From: Verrucomicrobiia bacterium
GTDB lineage: Bacteria; Verrucomicrobiota; Verrucomicrobiia; JADLBR01; JAIBCM01
Assembly (NCBI GenBank): GCA_019694135.1
Contig: JAIBCM010000001.1
Location: forward strand, 248,001-312,000
Reading direction: 5' to 3'
Length of the DNA: 64,000 nt
Made by a program: the position numbers and the translations under genes. The notes beneath the pieces are model-generated. The model was not told the origin of the DNA. It searched no databases and saw only the letters and a program-made list of their open reading frames with translations. Positions 8,804-17,591 of the stretch are shown piece by piece (position 1 is the first letter of the stretch; each line of letters opens with the position of its first letter).

Positions 8804-9889
8804 ATGCCTGGCAATAGTTTTGGTCATCTCTTTTGCATCACTACCTGGGGCGAATCCCATGGCGGCGGTGTAGGCGTTGTCATTGATGGCTGCCCTCCAA
8901 AACTTTCCTTAACCACTGCCGATATCCAAAAAGATCTCGATCGTCGACGTCCCGGCCAAAGCAGCATCGTCACCCCACGCAAAGAGCCCGACGCCTGCGA
9001 AATTCTTTCCGGCACCTTTCGCAATAAAACTCTCGGCACCCCCATTTCCATCTGGGTCAAAAATACCGATGCGCGACCCGAAGCCTATCGCGAAATGGAA
9101 ACCCTCTTTCGTCCCTCCCATGCCGATTACACTTATCAAACCAAATATGGCCTTCGCAACTGGGAAGGCGGCGGACGCTCCTCCGCACGCGAAACCATTG
9201 GACGCGTTGCCGCAGCCGCCGTAGCAAAAATTGCCCTCAAAAAAGAATTTCCCAAACTGGAAGTGCTGGCTTATGTGAAACAAATTCACACTCTGCGCGG
9301 TGAATGGGATCCGCTAAAAATTACCTTTCGCCAAATCGAAGCCAATCCCGTGCGTTGCCCAAACGAAACACTAGCAAAAAAAATGATTCGCCTCATCGAA
9401 ACCGTTCGCAAACAAGGCGATTCCGTTGGCGGCATTATCGAATGCGTCATCAAAAATGCGCCCGCCGGTTTGGGTGAACCCGTGTTTGATCGCTTCGAAG
9501 CTGACCTCGCTAAAGCCATGCTGAGTCTGCCCGCAACAAAAGGATTTGAAATTGGCTCCGGCTTTTCGAGCGTTCTACTTCGCGGCTCCCAACACAACGA
9601 CGCTTTCCTTATGCACCAGGGGAAAGTTCGCACCGCCACCAATCGCAGCGGCGGTGTGCAAGGCGGCATCACCAACGGCGAACCGATTATTTTTCGCATC
9701 GCTTTCAAACCTACCGCCACCATCGCATCCGCACAAAAAACCGTCAGCGTCCAACACAAAAATGCTATCCTCAAAGCACGCGGTCGCCACGATCCCTGCG
9801 TCCTTCCGCGCGCCGTTCCTATTGTTGAAGCCATGACAAATCTCATCCTCATCGACCACTGGCTCCGCTGGAAAGCGCAATGTCGATGA
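8804..9889 (+). CDS. aroC: chorismate synthase
   Basis: A 361-residue enzyme that makes chorismate from 5-enolpyruvylshikimate 3-phosphate with reduced FMN, the last step of the shikimate pathway. All family signatures are present: [17 protein letters not shown] (about 15-31), the [17 protein letters not shown] segment (47-63), [35 protein letters not shown], and [11 protein letters not shown] followed by [15 protein letters not shown] near the C-terminus. The length is normal. The start ATG at 8804 gives [10 protein letters not shown] as expected; an ATG at 8796 is out of frame. It stands alone between htrA (divergent) and a DUF6194 gene. Confidence 0.98.
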   Translation: MPGNSFGHLFCITTWGESHGGGVGVVIDGCPPKLSLTTADIQKDLDRRRPGQSSIVTPRKEPDACEILSGTFRNKTLGTPISIWVKNTDARPEAYREMETLFRPSHADYTYQTKYGLRNWEGGGRSSARETIGRVAAAAVAKIALKKEFPKLEVLAYVKQIHTLRGEWDPLKITFRQIEANPVRCPNETLAKKMIRLIETVRKQGDSVGGIIECVIKNAPAGLGEPVFDRFEADLAKAMLSLPATKGFEIGSGFSSVLLRGSQHNDAFLMHQGKVRTATNRSGGVQGGITNGEPIIFRIAFKPTATIASAQKTVSVQHKNAILKARGRHDPCVLPRAVPIVEAMTNLILIDHWLRWKAQCR

Positions 9890-9944
9890 AGAACATCCCA
9901 ATATCCCTTTTGACTTAGAATCATATCCCTTTATTTTCAATAGC

Positions 9945-10400
9945 ATGGACGAAACTTCGATTCTTCAATTTCTCAAAGACACCTTTCAAGACATTCACAT
10001 TGTCACATCAAATGGTAACCACTTTTTTTTCTACAGCCCAGACGGCACATTGCCCGAACGCGCCATGCCTTTTGCTACGCTAGTCACCAATGACGATTAT
10101 GACAAAGTTTCGCTTCTGAATCGGCCCGGAGTTTTTCGTTTAAACATCGGAATTAGCAAAACAACCTATCACTCCCTACTCGGCCAACCTCCCGTTCCTC
10201 CCGGCTCGGACGATGTCACGACTACAGAACACGACTTCACTGCCTTCGATCAACTCTTACCTCATCCCATCTACGGCCATCTTTTTTGGGTTTGCATTCT
10301 CAACCCCAGCCCAACCACATTCGATCAAACCATCAAACCTCTTCTCATCGAAGCCTACGAAACTGCACTGAACAAACAAAAAAAACGCGAGATGCTTTGA
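9945..10400 (+). CDS. DUF6194 family protein
   Basis: A 151-residue soluble protein of a conserved uncharacterised family. Typical patterns are NHFFFYSPDGTLPERAMPFA (about 25-44), LVTNDDYDKVSLLNRPGVF, RLNIGISKTTYHSLLG, and HPIYGHLFWVCILNPS near residue 115. These match the DUF6194 layout as I remember it. Family members are widespread and have no assigned reaction. It follows aroC by 55 bases and could share its transcript, but no functional link is evident. It converges on the hypothetical genes to its right. Confidence 0.78.
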   Translation: MDETSILQFLKDTFQDIHIVTSNGNHFFFYSPDGTLPERAMPFATLVTNDDYDKVSLLNRPGVFRLNIGISKTTYHSLLGQPPVPPGSDDVTTTEHDFTAFDQLLPHPIYGHLFWVCILNPSPTTFDQTIKPLLIEAYETALNKQKKREML

Positions 10401-10419
10401 ATATTTAATGAGTAAAAAT

Positions 10420-10944
10420 CTAACGAGACCATTTCAGATTTGTTTGCCACTCTAAAGAAATGGGTTCAACCTCTCCTTGGTATTTCAATTCTTCCTGATA
10501 AAAATATTTCATAACCCCATGAAAGTTTTTTTGAATGGGAATATAATTCACATACCAAGAATTATTTTCCCTCATCAATTTAAGCATCTTATCTTTCAAA
10601 ACGTGATAGCCATCCGTCATACTCGCTTCTTCGTCTACGACAGGATTGCTCTTTTTATCAATCAATTTACCATTATAACCAAGCTCGTCTTTTACTATAC
10701 TCTTTCCCATTCGAAGACGCTCTTTAGCTCGCTTATCATCGCAGGAATAAATAGCAAAAATATTGTCTGGCAAACGAAAAAAAGCAAAATAATGCGTGCC
10801 CGTTTCCTCCTTTCCAATCAAAGTTTTAGAATCTTCGGGTAACGACTTTACCCATTTTTCAAAATCAATCGATTGCGCCCCTGCAGCAATCAAAAATAAA
10901 TTTCCCACCATCCAACTTAAAAAAATTATTTTCCATTTTTTCAT
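10420..10944 (-). CDS. hypothetical exported protein
   Basis: A 174-residue protein that I do not recognise. It has a clear Sec signal peptide (MKKWKIIFLSW followed by a hydrophobic stretch, likely cleavage after AAGAQS near residue 24). The mature part is lysine- and glutamate-rich, mixed charge, and has one cysteine. It is the last gene of a four-gene reverse-strand group at 10420-12276, 11 bases after its upstream neighbour. Its first five residues, MKKWK, resemble MKKWM in that neighbour. Codon usage looks more AT-rich than in the flanking housekeeping genes, which may hint at lineage-specific origin. Confidence 0.6.
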   Translation of the reverse strand: MKKWKIIFLSWMVGNLFLIAAGAQSIDFEKWVKSLPEDSKTLIGKEETGTHYFAFFRLPDNIFAIYSCDDKRAKERLRMGKSIVKDELGYNGKLIDKKSNPVVDEEASMTDGYHVLKDKMLKLMRENNSWYVNYIPIQKNFHGVMKYFYQEELKYQGEVEPISLEWQTNLKWSR

Positions 10945-10955
10945 TTTATTTTTCT

Positions 10956-11723
10956 TTATTTTGATTTTTTAACCAAACGAAACAACAAAAATCCTATCAA
11001 TCCCAATCCTATAACAACTAGCGCCGATTTTAGCCAACTCACTTTCTCTTTAAGCTCTTTAGTAGCGCTATTTTCTTTAATAGTTTGATTAGTTTTTTTC
11101 GATTGAATTAAATTAGTTGCCGGGAGTGAACTGACTTTATTTGTCTCAAAACTTGTTGCCTTATTCTTTTTTGTCTGCGTTCGAATTTCGTTAACTTCTC
11201 TTACCCTTGCCTCTTGCTCTGGAAAATCTGGCAATTTCATTTCCTCTTTACTAATCGGCGCCACTAACCCATCAGCTTCTAAGGACTCAATAGCCATTAA
11301 AGTAGATAGCGACTTATTGGTAATAAAACCTTTTGTTTGTTCTTTCACAAAGTCTTCTGGGCTCATTTCCCGCATTGTTTTAATTAAAGGTTTAATAACT
11401 TCCGGCATTGATTCAATAATTGATTGATATTTTATAAAATTAGTTGTTGTTGTAGCCTCCGCCAAATCAGCTGATCTATCTAACGTTTCTGGAAGTGTGT
11501 CTAGTTTAGAAAACTCCATTTCATAATCTAGTTTAACAAGCCAAGCACTTAGATCATTTGAATTTTTATGCAGCCTTTGGTTAGCAATATACAAAGCCTC
11601 TTGTTTCTTACCTGTAAGCCATAACTCAGAAATATACTCAGAAAATTTTTTATCCTGAGCATTTAATTTGGATACAGGGCACCAAAAAATAAAAAAATAA
11701 TTCAAAATCATCCACTTTTTCAT
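10956..11723 (-). CDS. hypothetical exported protein with C-terminal membrane anchor
   Basis: A 255-residue protein of unknown function. An N-terminal signal (MKKWMILNYFFIFW) is followed by a periplasmic region that begins with a TPR-like helical pair (about 28-65: ISELWLTGKKQEALYIANQR). A threonine/lysine-rich linker (about 180-225) follows. The C-terminal transmembrane helix (about 232-250, SALVVIGLGLIGFLLFRLV) has a KKSK tail. The topology therefore puts most of the protein outside the cytoplasm, held at its C-terminus. It overlaps the upstream gene by one base (TAATG), so translation is likely coupled. No domain could be named with confidence. Confidence 0.6.
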   Translation of the reverse strand: MKKWMILNYFFIFWCPVSKLNAQDKKFSEYISELWLTGKKQEALYIANQRLHKNSNDLSAWLVKLDYEMEFSKLDTLPETLDRSADLAEATTTTNFIKYQSIIESMPEVIKPLIKTMREMSPEDFVKEQTKGFITNKSLSTLMAIESLEADGLVAPISKEEMKLPDFPEQEARVREVNEIRTQTKKNKATSFETNKVSSLPATNLIQSKKTNQTIKENSATKELKEKVSWLKSALVVIGLGLIGFLLFRLVKKSK

Positions 11724-12013
11724 TAAGGATTCTCCATTTCGGTAAAGCCTGGTGAACAGAATTCTTTATTAACATTTAATATCGCATTGTGTGGCACATA
11801 ATTCGAAACAGGACTCAGATTTGGCCATATTTTTTGATTTTTTATATCAGCTTCATCAAAAATATCCTTTACCAAAGCCTGGGCAGTAGTCGCATAATTA
11901 GCGCCTTCGGCTACTGCCCAACCTGAATCCCAACTTTTGGAAGCGGCTGAATCATTAAAGGTTCCAATCACCTGTGCCATCCAAGCTAAAATTGGGTTTA
12001 CACCAATTTTCAT
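11723..12013 (-). CDS. small hypothetical protein
   Basis: A 96-residue protein without a recognisable domain. It begins MKIGVNPILAWMAQVIGTF and has no convincing signal peptide. The centre is alanine- and aspartate-rich (EGANYATTAQALVKDIFDEA), and a single cysteine sits near the C-terminus. It is coupled to the downstream gene by a TAATG overlap and lies 14 bases after the small Tat-like gene. Being bracketed by exported proteins, it may be a partner or cargo of that group, but this is inference. Confidence 0.5.
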   Translation of the reverse strand: MKIGVNPILAWMAQVIGTFNDSAASKSWDSGWAVAEGANYATTAQALVKDIFDEADIKNQKIWPNLSPVSNYVPHNAILNVNKEFCSPGFTEMENP

Positions 12014-12027
12014 GACTTTTTACCCAG

Positions 12028-12276
12028 TCATGCCTCCGATACCACTTCAAATTCGGTCACTTGATCTCTCACACTTTTAATAGCTTCCTGAACTGTGTGA
12101 AATCGTGCTCTTTCACATAATTTCAAAAAAGAAGGGCTATATTTTTTTCCGGGTATTGGCTTGATACAAATTTTGCCGCGATTCAAAAACTTAACACCGC
12201 TCGCACTTGCTCCTAATAACGCTAAACTCGTTAATCCTATGAACTTTTTTCGAGTAATTGCATCGTTTAGGTTCAT
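12028..12276 (-). CDS. small hypothetical protein with Tat-like or Sec-like signal
   Basis: An 82-residue protein whose N-terminus carries TRKKFIGLTSLALLGASASG, a motif close to a twin-arginine signal (RK in place of RR) followed by a hydrophobic segment. The remaining 50 or so residues are basic and have two cysteines but match no family I know. The ATG at 12274-12276 was chosen over the TTG at 12283-12285 because a promoter ends just upstream. It is the first gene of the four-gene group. The high conservation expected of a Tat substrate cannot be tested here. Confidence 0.5.
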   Translation of the reverse strand: MNLNDAITRKKFIGLTSLALLGASASGVKFLNRGKICIKPIPGKKYSPSFLKLCERARFHTVQEAIKSVRDQVTEFEVVSEA

Positions 12277-12285
12277 AATTCGCAA

Positions 12286-12314
12286 AAATTAACTTTCCCA
12301 CATAAACCCGTCAA
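12286..12314 (-). promoter_or_regulatory. promoter of the four-gene hypothetical group
   Basis: On the reverse strand TTGACG (12314-12309) is followed after 17 bases by TAATTT (12291-12286). The predicted RNA start near 12279 is only about 3 bases before the ATG at 12276. The -35 box is strong and the -10 box is weak. Confidence 0.4.
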
Positions 12315-12361
12315 ACAAAAATACTTAAAAAGGTTTAATATTTTATGAGTTGAATAATTTA

Positions 12362-12931
12362 TCAGTGCGAGTAATTGATTTTTTCCCAATAAAATTGAAT
12401 GGTCTTAGGATAAAGTTGATGCTCCTGTTGTCGGATGCGTTCGTATAAAATTTCCGCATTATCTTGAGGCAAAATGGCTACACGTCTTTGAGCTAAAATT
12501 GGGCCGCTATCGAGTTCTTTTGTGACGATATGCACGGTGCAACCAGTTTCTTTCTCATCACTTTGCCAGACTTGCTCCCAAGCTTTTTTACCCCGAAATT
12601 TAGGCAATAAGGAAGGGTGAATATTTAAAATGTGATTAGGAAATGTATTCACAAAATCAGCGCTTAAAACTCGCATAAAACCGGCCAAAATTACGAGATC
12701 CACTTGATGCTGTTTCAACAAAGCAATCGTCTCGGTTTCAAACTTTTCGCGATTAATAAAAAAATGGGGCACTTGAAACTGTTTCGCTTTTTGCAAAATA
12801 CCCGCTTCTGCTATGTCGCTAATGACCAGCTTGATTTCCGCCTTTAATTGATTCTGTTGAACGGCGTGATAAATCGCCTCAAAATTCGATCCTTTGCCCG
12901 AACCTAAAATTCCTAAAAAAGGCCGCCTCAT
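12362..12931 (-). CDS. purN: phosphoribosylglycinamide formyltransferase
   Basis: A 189-residue cytoplasmic enzyme that formylates GAR with 10-formyltetrahydrofolate in purine synthesis. The N-terminal LGSGKGSNFEAI loop binds substrate phosphate. Catalytic residues Asn103 and His105 lie in ILNIHPSLLPKFRG, and Asp141 in KELDSGPILAQ, the same spacing as in E. coli PurN. It overlaps the hldE-type gene upstream by 4 bases, so the two are translated together although they belong to different pathways. Later purine genes purQ and purL are also in the window but 32 kb away. Confidence 0.97.
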   Translation of the reverse strand: MRRPFLGILGSGKGSNFEAIYHAVQQNQLKAEIKLVISDIAEAGILQKAKQFQVPHFFINREKFETETIALLKQHQVDLVILAGFMRVLSADFVNTFPNHILNIHPSLLPKFRGKKAWEQVWQSDEKETGCTVHIVTKELDSGPILAQRRVAILPQDNAEILYERIRQQEHQLYPKTIQFYWEKINYSH

Positions 12932-13413
12932 GCGCCCATTCGCTGAATGAGTGTTGTCGTGGAACGTCCGGGCACTAAGGGTAAAATCTTAATTTCCGCT
13001 CCAACCTGCTGCAATGCTTTCAATTCTTCCGGATCGAGGGTGTCCGGTTTGTAGTCGCCGCCCTTAGCATAAATATCAGGCGCAATCGCTCGAATGAGTT
13101 GATCGCAGCGCACTTCTTCAAAAATGGTAACCCAATCAACACACGCCAAAGCCGATAAAACTTCTGCGCGATCCTCCTGATTGTTAAGAGGTCTTTTTTC
13201 GCCTTTCAAAGCTTTAACCGAACTATCGCTATTGAGACCTATCCACAATATATCACCTAAAGCCTTGGCTTGCTGTAAGTAACGCACATGACCAACGTGT
13301 AGTAGATCAAAACAACCATTAGTCATGACAACCCGCTGCTTTTTGGCTCGGCACTGGTTTCTGAATGATTCAATTTCCTCAAAAGGCACTAATTTTAGGT
13401 TTCTCGCTTGCAT
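12928..13413 (-). CDS. rfaE2: HldE/RfaE C-domain: heptose 1-phosphate adenylyltransferase
   Basis: A 161-residue nucleotidyltransferase equal to the C-terminal half of E. coli HldE. It attaches AMP to D-glycero-beta-D-manno-heptose 1-phosphate to make ADP-heptose for LPS core. The signature TNGCFDLLHVGHVRYL contains the HxGH motif, and GRSTTTLIQRM near the end replaces the usual STT...I motif. The kinase half is not in this frame and must be encoded elsewhere. An in-frame ATG at 13452 would add 13 residues before the family's usual start; the ATG at 13413 with AAGAG upstream is preferred. It pairs functionally with the heptosyltransferase at 21 kb. Confidence 0.9.
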   Translation of the reverse strand: MQARNLKLVPFEEIESFRNQCRAKKQRVVMTNGCFDLLHVGHVRYLQQAKALGDILWIGLNSDSSVKALKGEKRPLNNQEDRAEVLSALACVDWVTIFEEVRCDQLIRAIAPDIYAKGGDYKPDTLDPEELKALQQVGAEIKILPLVPGRSTTTLIQRMGA

Positions 13414-13479
13414 TGGTTTTACTCTTGACCATTTTAACTTAACTCGCAACATCAACTTTTTTAAAAATTCATTTTAAGT

Positions 13480-14967
13480 ATGATCGATCTTTTCTGGCTC
13501 GTCAGCTATTTAATTGTTACCATTGGCCTAGCACTTTTTGGGCTTCACCGCTATTTCATGCTTTTTTTATATTATAAAAATCGTCATAAAGCCCAAAACC
13601 CCTTGTCTCATTTCGACGACCTACCCATCGTAACTGTTCAAATTCCCGTTTACAATGAAATGTATGTGGTGGAACGACTCATTCAATCCGTTGCCAAACT
13701 CAATTATCCCAAAGAAAAGCTCGAAATTCAGGTTTTAGACGATTCCACAGACGAAAGTCGGGATATTGCTGCCGAACAGATTAAATTAATTCAAGCAGAA
13801 GGGTTTGACATCAAACATATAGTCCGAACCAATCGCAAAGGGTTCAAGGCAGGCGCCCTCGCTCTTGGCTTGCAACAAGCGCGTGGCGAATTTCTTGCCA
13901 TTTTTGATGCTGATTTCATGCCCACCCCCAACCTTCTCCAGGAAACGATTCACTTTTTTACTAATCCTAACATTGGCATGATCCAAACGCGTTGGGGACA
14001 TCTCAATCGCCACTATTCCTTGCTCACGCGCATCCAAGCCCTGTTTCTAGATGGTCATTTACTCATCGAACAAACTGCCCGCAACATGTCCGGACGCTTT
14101 TTTAATTTTAACGGAACCGCGGGCATCTGGCGCAAAAGCTGTATCGAAGCCGCCGGCGGTTGGCAACACGACACGCTTACCGAAGATTTAGATTTGAGTT
14201 ATCGCGCGCAAATGAAAGGATGGAAATTCATTTTTCTTCCCCACCTCATCACTCCCGCTGAGTTGCCAGTAGAAATGAACGCTTTCAAAAGCCAGCAACA
14301 TCGCTGGGCCAAGGGCAGCGTGCAAACCTGCAAAAAACTTTTACCCAAAATTTGGCGCGGTAATTTCCCCTTTCGCATCAAACTCGAAGCCACCCTGCAT
14401 TTAACCAGCAATTTCGCTTACCTTTTGCTTTTTGCTATGTGTCTTCTCATTAACCCTTCACTCGCTCCCACCAAAGCTTTGAACTGGAGCGAAATGCTTT
14501 ATATGCATATCCCCATTTTCTCTTTTGCCTCGCTTTCCGTTATTATCTTTTATCTTTGCGCTCTCAAAGAACTTCATAAAGAGTGGTGGCGCGAGTTGTG
14601 GTGCGTCCCTTTTCTCATCGCTACCGGCATCGGTATGTCCGTGAACAACGCCAAGGCAGTATTAGAAGCCATTTTCAATTATCAAACCGGTTTTGCGCGC
14701 ACTCCTAAATACGGCATCCAAAAACCGAAAGAAAAATGGCAAAAGAAAAAATATCTCGCTTTCAAAAACTTCTTGCCCTTAGTCGAAATTTTTATGGCGC
14801 TTTATTTTGGACAATTCATCGTGCGCGCTCTGAAAAATGAAGCTTATCTGGGTGTTTTTATGCCCTCACTTTTCTTTTTTGGTTTTCTTTATGTCGCTTT
14901 GCTATCTCTCTTCCAGCATCGCCATTTCCAATTTTTGACCTTTTCGAATCGCGAATCGACTACTTAA
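13480..14967 (+). CDS. membrane family-2 glycosyltransferase, cellulose-synthase-like
   Basis: A 495-residue processive-type GT2. One N-terminal helix (about 3-22) is followed by a cytoplasmic GT-A domain (about 48-280). Visible catalytic parts are [16 protein letters not shown] with the first Asp, DADFMP (metal site), TEDLDLSYR with the base Asp, and the QQHRW product-binding motif (Q/RxxRW). About four to five helices follow. This layout matches beta-glycan synthases and glucosyl- or mannosyltransferases similar to CslA. The product cannot be told; cell-surface polysaccharide is the reasonable guess. argG follows after 4 bases. Confidence 0.88.
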   Translation: MIDLFWLVSYLIVTIGLALFGLHRYFMLFLYYKNRHKAQNPLSHFDDLPIVTVQIPVYNEMYVVERLIQSVAKLNYPKEKLEIQVLDDSTDESRDIAAEQIKLIQAEGFDIKHIVRTNRKGFKAGALALGLQQARGEFLAIFDADFMPTPNLLQETIHFFTNPNIGMIQTRWGHLNRHYSLLTRIQALFLDGHLLIEQTARNMSGRFFNFNGTAGIWRKSCIEAAGGWQHDTLTEDLDLSYRAQMKGWKFIFLPHLITPAELPVEMNAFKSQQHRWAKGSVQTCKKLLPKIWRGNFPFRIKLEATLHLTSNFAYLLLFAMCLLINPSLAPTKALNWSEMLYMHIPIFSFASLSVIIFYLCALKELHKEWWRELWCVPFLIATGIGMSVNNAKAVLEAIFNYQTGFARTPKYGIQKPKEKWQKKKYLAFKNFLPLVEIFMALYFGQFIVRALKNEAYLGVFMPSLFFFGFLYVALLSLFQHRHFQFLTFSNRESTT

Positions 14968-14971
14968 ATTC

Positions 14972-16195
14972 ATGAAAATTGTTTTAGCTTATTCTGGGGG
15001 ACTTGACACCTCGGTCATTTTAACCTGGCTTAAAGAAAAATATCAGGCCGAAATCATCGCCTTTTGCGCCAACATCGGACAAGAAGAAGAGCTCGACGGC
15101 CTGGAAGCAAAAGCGCTGCAAACCGGCGCCTCAAAATGTTATATCAGTGATTTACAAGAAGAGTTTGCCCAGGATTTTATTTTTCCCATGCTTCAAGCTG
15201 GAGCGATTTATGAGAATCAATATTTCTTAGGCACCAGCATCGCACGACCGCTCATCGCAAAAAAAATGATCGAAATCGCTCGAAAAGAAGGCGCCAGCCA
15301 CATTGCCCACGGCGCTACAGGTAAGGGCAACGATCAAGTTCGCTTTGAATTAACTGTGGCAGCGCTCGCGCCCGAACTTGAAGTCATCGCTCCTTGGCGA
15401 GATCAAACGTTTCGTGAAACTTTTCCAGGTCGAACCGAAATGATTGCTTATGCGGCAAAACATAAAATTAACGTAGAGGCCAGCGCTAAAAAACCTTACT
15501 CCATGGATCGCAACCTGCTTCACATCTCTTATGAAGCAGGAATCTTGGAGGATCCATGGCTCGACGCCTCCACACCCGACCATCGAGCCATGTATAAACT
15601 TTCCGTTTCACCCGAAGACGCACCCGACCAACCGGAATATGTTGAGTTGGAATTCGAGCAAGGCAATTGCATTGCAGTAAATGGTAAAAAATTATCACCC
15701 CTCCAAGTCATGAAAACTCTTAACCAACTCGGCGGCAAACATGGCATCGGTCGCGTTGATTTGGTGGAAAATCGATTTGTCGGGATGAAATCGCGCGGCA
15801 TTTATGAAACTCCAGGCGGCGCTATTCTCCATTTTGCACATCGACAACTCGAAACATTAACCATGGATCGCGAAGTCATGCATTTGCGCGATAGCTTGAT
15901 TCCTAAATATAGTGAACTGGTTTATTACGGTTTCTGGTTTTCCCCAGAACGAGACTTTTTGCAAGCAGCCGTCACCGAATCCCAAAAAAATGTAACTGGC
16001 ACCGTGCGCCTCAAACTTTATAAAGGAAACTTAATCACCGCCGGACGCAAATCGCCTTTTTCGCTTTATAATCCGCATATTGCCACGATGGAAGAAGATC
16101 CCACGCAAGCCTACAATCAAGATGACGCCACCGGCTTCATTCGATTAAACGGACTGCGCTTAAAAGTGGCTTCTCAAATTCGTCGCGCAAAATAA
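14972..16195 (+). CDS. argG: argininosuccinate synthase
   Basis: A 407-residue enzyme joining citrulline and aspartate with ATP in arginine synthesis. The N-terminal PP-loop [12 protein letters not shown] (about 5-16) binds ATP. Other family segments are [13 protein letters not shown] (about 113-125), the EVIAPWRDQ region, the [15 protein letters not shown] block, and a C-terminal tetramerisation tail. The length is typical of the short bacterial type. It is packed tightly between a glycosyltransferase and a GlcD-like gene (4 and 22 base gaps), and no arg operator is visible. No other arginine gene is in the window. Confidence 0.98.
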   Translation: MKIVLAYSGGLDTSVILTWLKEKYQAEIIAFCANIGQEEELDGLEAKALQTGASKCYISDLQEEFAQDFIFPMLQAGAIYENQYFLGTSIARPLIAKKMIEIARKEGASHIAHGATGKGNDQVRFELTVAALAPELEVIAPWRDQTFRETFPGRTEMIAYAAKHKINVEASAKKPYSMDRNLLHISYEAGILEDPWLDASTPDHRAMYKLSVSPEDAPDQPEYVELEFEQGNCIAVNGKKLSPLQVMKTLNQLGGKHGIGRVDLVENRFVGMKSRGIYETPGGAILHFAHRQLETLTMDREVMHLRDSLIPKYSELVYYGFWFSPERDFLQAAVTESQKNVTGTVRLKLYKGNLITAGRKSPFSLYNPHIATMEEDPTQAYNQDDATGFIRLNGLRLKVASQIRRAK

Positions 16196-16217
16196 TAAAA
16201 CCGCTTACGCTAAGTAA

Positions 16218-17591
16218 ATGATGGCGACGTGGTTAAAAATATTAATTCAAAAATTGGGAAAATCGCGCGTTTCGATTGATCCCAAAATTCTTGAAATTCA
16301 CGCAAAAGACGCCTGGTTCGCTTCGCATCAACCCGAAGCCGTCGTGTTTGCCGATTCCACAGCCACCATTAGCAAAACATTACAATTTGCGAACCGATAC
16401 AAAATTCCTGTCACCGCACGCGGCGCTGGACGCGGTTATGTGGGCGGCTGCGTGCCTCAAAGAGGCGGCATTGTGCTTTCACTAGCGCGCATGAAACGCA
16501 TTAAAGAACTCCACGTTGAAGATGGCATTGCTGTGGTTGAACCTGGCGTCATTACGGGCGATTTGCAAGAAGCCGCAAAAAAGAGAGGTCTCTTTTATCC
16601 ACCCGATCCTGCCAGTTTAAAAGAATGCACTCTAGGCGGAAATGTCGCAACCAATGCGGGTGGTCCACGCTGTTTAAAATATGGTGTTACTCGACATTAC
16701 ATATTAGGCCTAACCATCGTTTTAGCTGATGGTTCTGTTGTAAAAGTGGGCAGTCGCACCATGAAAAACAAAAGTGGCTTCGATCTCGTCGGCCTTTTTG
16801 TGGGAAGCGAAGGCATGTTAGGCATCGTTTCGGAAATAACTGTCCGACTCTTGCCACTCCCCACCCATCGCGGCGCACTTTCCGCAAGCTTTACCACGGC
16901 ACAACATGCCGCCAAAGCTGTGCAAACGATTTTGCAAAAAGGCATTTTACCTTCCGCATTGGAAATTGCTGATCGTTTTACTTTGGAAGCTGCACGCAGC
17001 CATTTAGGAAAAAATAAACTCATTCCTCCTGGTAAAGCACATCTTCTCATCGAAGTGGACGGCAATCGAGCCAGTGTGCAAAATGATTTAAAACGATTAA
17101 CACAAATAGTAAAACAATGCCGAGCACTACAGATTATTACGGCAGAAACCCAACAAGAATGCGAAAAACTTTGGGAATTGCGTCGACAATTCTCACAGTC
17201 ACTCAAAGCGACCGGTCTTACCAAACTGAACGAAGATATCGCTATTCCAAGAAGTCGTTTGATCGATTTATTTGCTTTTGCCGAGAAATTGCATCGTCGC
17301 TACCAAATCCCAGTCGCCTGTTTTGGTCACGCTGGTGATGGCAATATTCATGTTAATCTCATGGTTGATTTATCAACCCGTGGTATTTCTAAAAAAATGA
17401 ATCAAGCGCTGGATGGACTGTTCCATCAGACTCTCGCGTGGAACGGTGTTATCACAGGTGAACATGGCATCGGCCTTGCCAAAAAACGGTGGTGGCCCAA
17501 AGCGGCTTCTCGCGAATTACGCATACTTCATGCTAAAATTAAAAAAGCAATGGATCCTTATAATTTATTAAATCCGGGCAAGTTTGCTTAA
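16218..17591 (+). CDS. GlcD-like FAD-linked 2-hydroxyacid oxidase
   Basis: A 457-residue flavoprotein with an FAD-binding_4 domain (about 40-180; GAGRGYVGGCVP and the GGNVATNAGGPRCLKYG segment) and a C-terminal FAD-oxidase domain. It ends in GHAGDGNIHVNLM, GVITGEHGIGLAK and NPGKFA, all standard for GlcD, D-lactate dehydrogenase and related enzymes. It should oxidise glycolate or D-lactate. GlcE and GlcF partner genes are absent, so the electron acceptor is unknown and naming it GlcD would be too precise. ATGATG at 16218 gives two equivalent starts. It converges on mrp with a 4-base overlap. Confidence 0.88.
   Translation: MMATWLKILIQKLGKSRVSIDPKILEIHAKDAWFASHQPEAVVFADSTATISKTLQFANRYKIPVTARGAGRGYVGGCVPQRGGIVLSLARMKRIKELHVEDGIAVVEPGVITGDLQEAAKKRGLFYPPDPASLKECTLGGNVATNAGGPRCLKYGVTRHYILGLTIVLADGSVVKVGSRTMKNKSGFDLVGLFVGSEGMLGIVSEITVRLLPLPTHRGALSASFTTAQHAAKAVQTILQKGILPSALEIADRFTLEAARSHLGKNKLIPPGKAHLLIEVDGNRASVQNDLKRLTQIVKQCRALQIITAETQQECEKLWELRRQFSQSLKATGLTKLNEDIAIPRSRLIDLFAFAEKLHRRYQIPVACFGHAGDGNIHVNLMVDLSTRGISKKMNQALDGLFHQTLAWNGVITGEHGIGLAKKRWWPKAASRELRILHAKIKKAMDPYNLLNPGKFA

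Noticed and set aside
9286-9924. 212-codon reverse frame opposite aroC
   Set aside because: It overlaps a complete, conserved chorismate synthase gene and has no recognisable product; a shadow frame.
16697-17224. 175-codon reverse frame opposite the GlcD-like gene
   Set aside because: Shadow of a well-supported coding frame, with no family motif.
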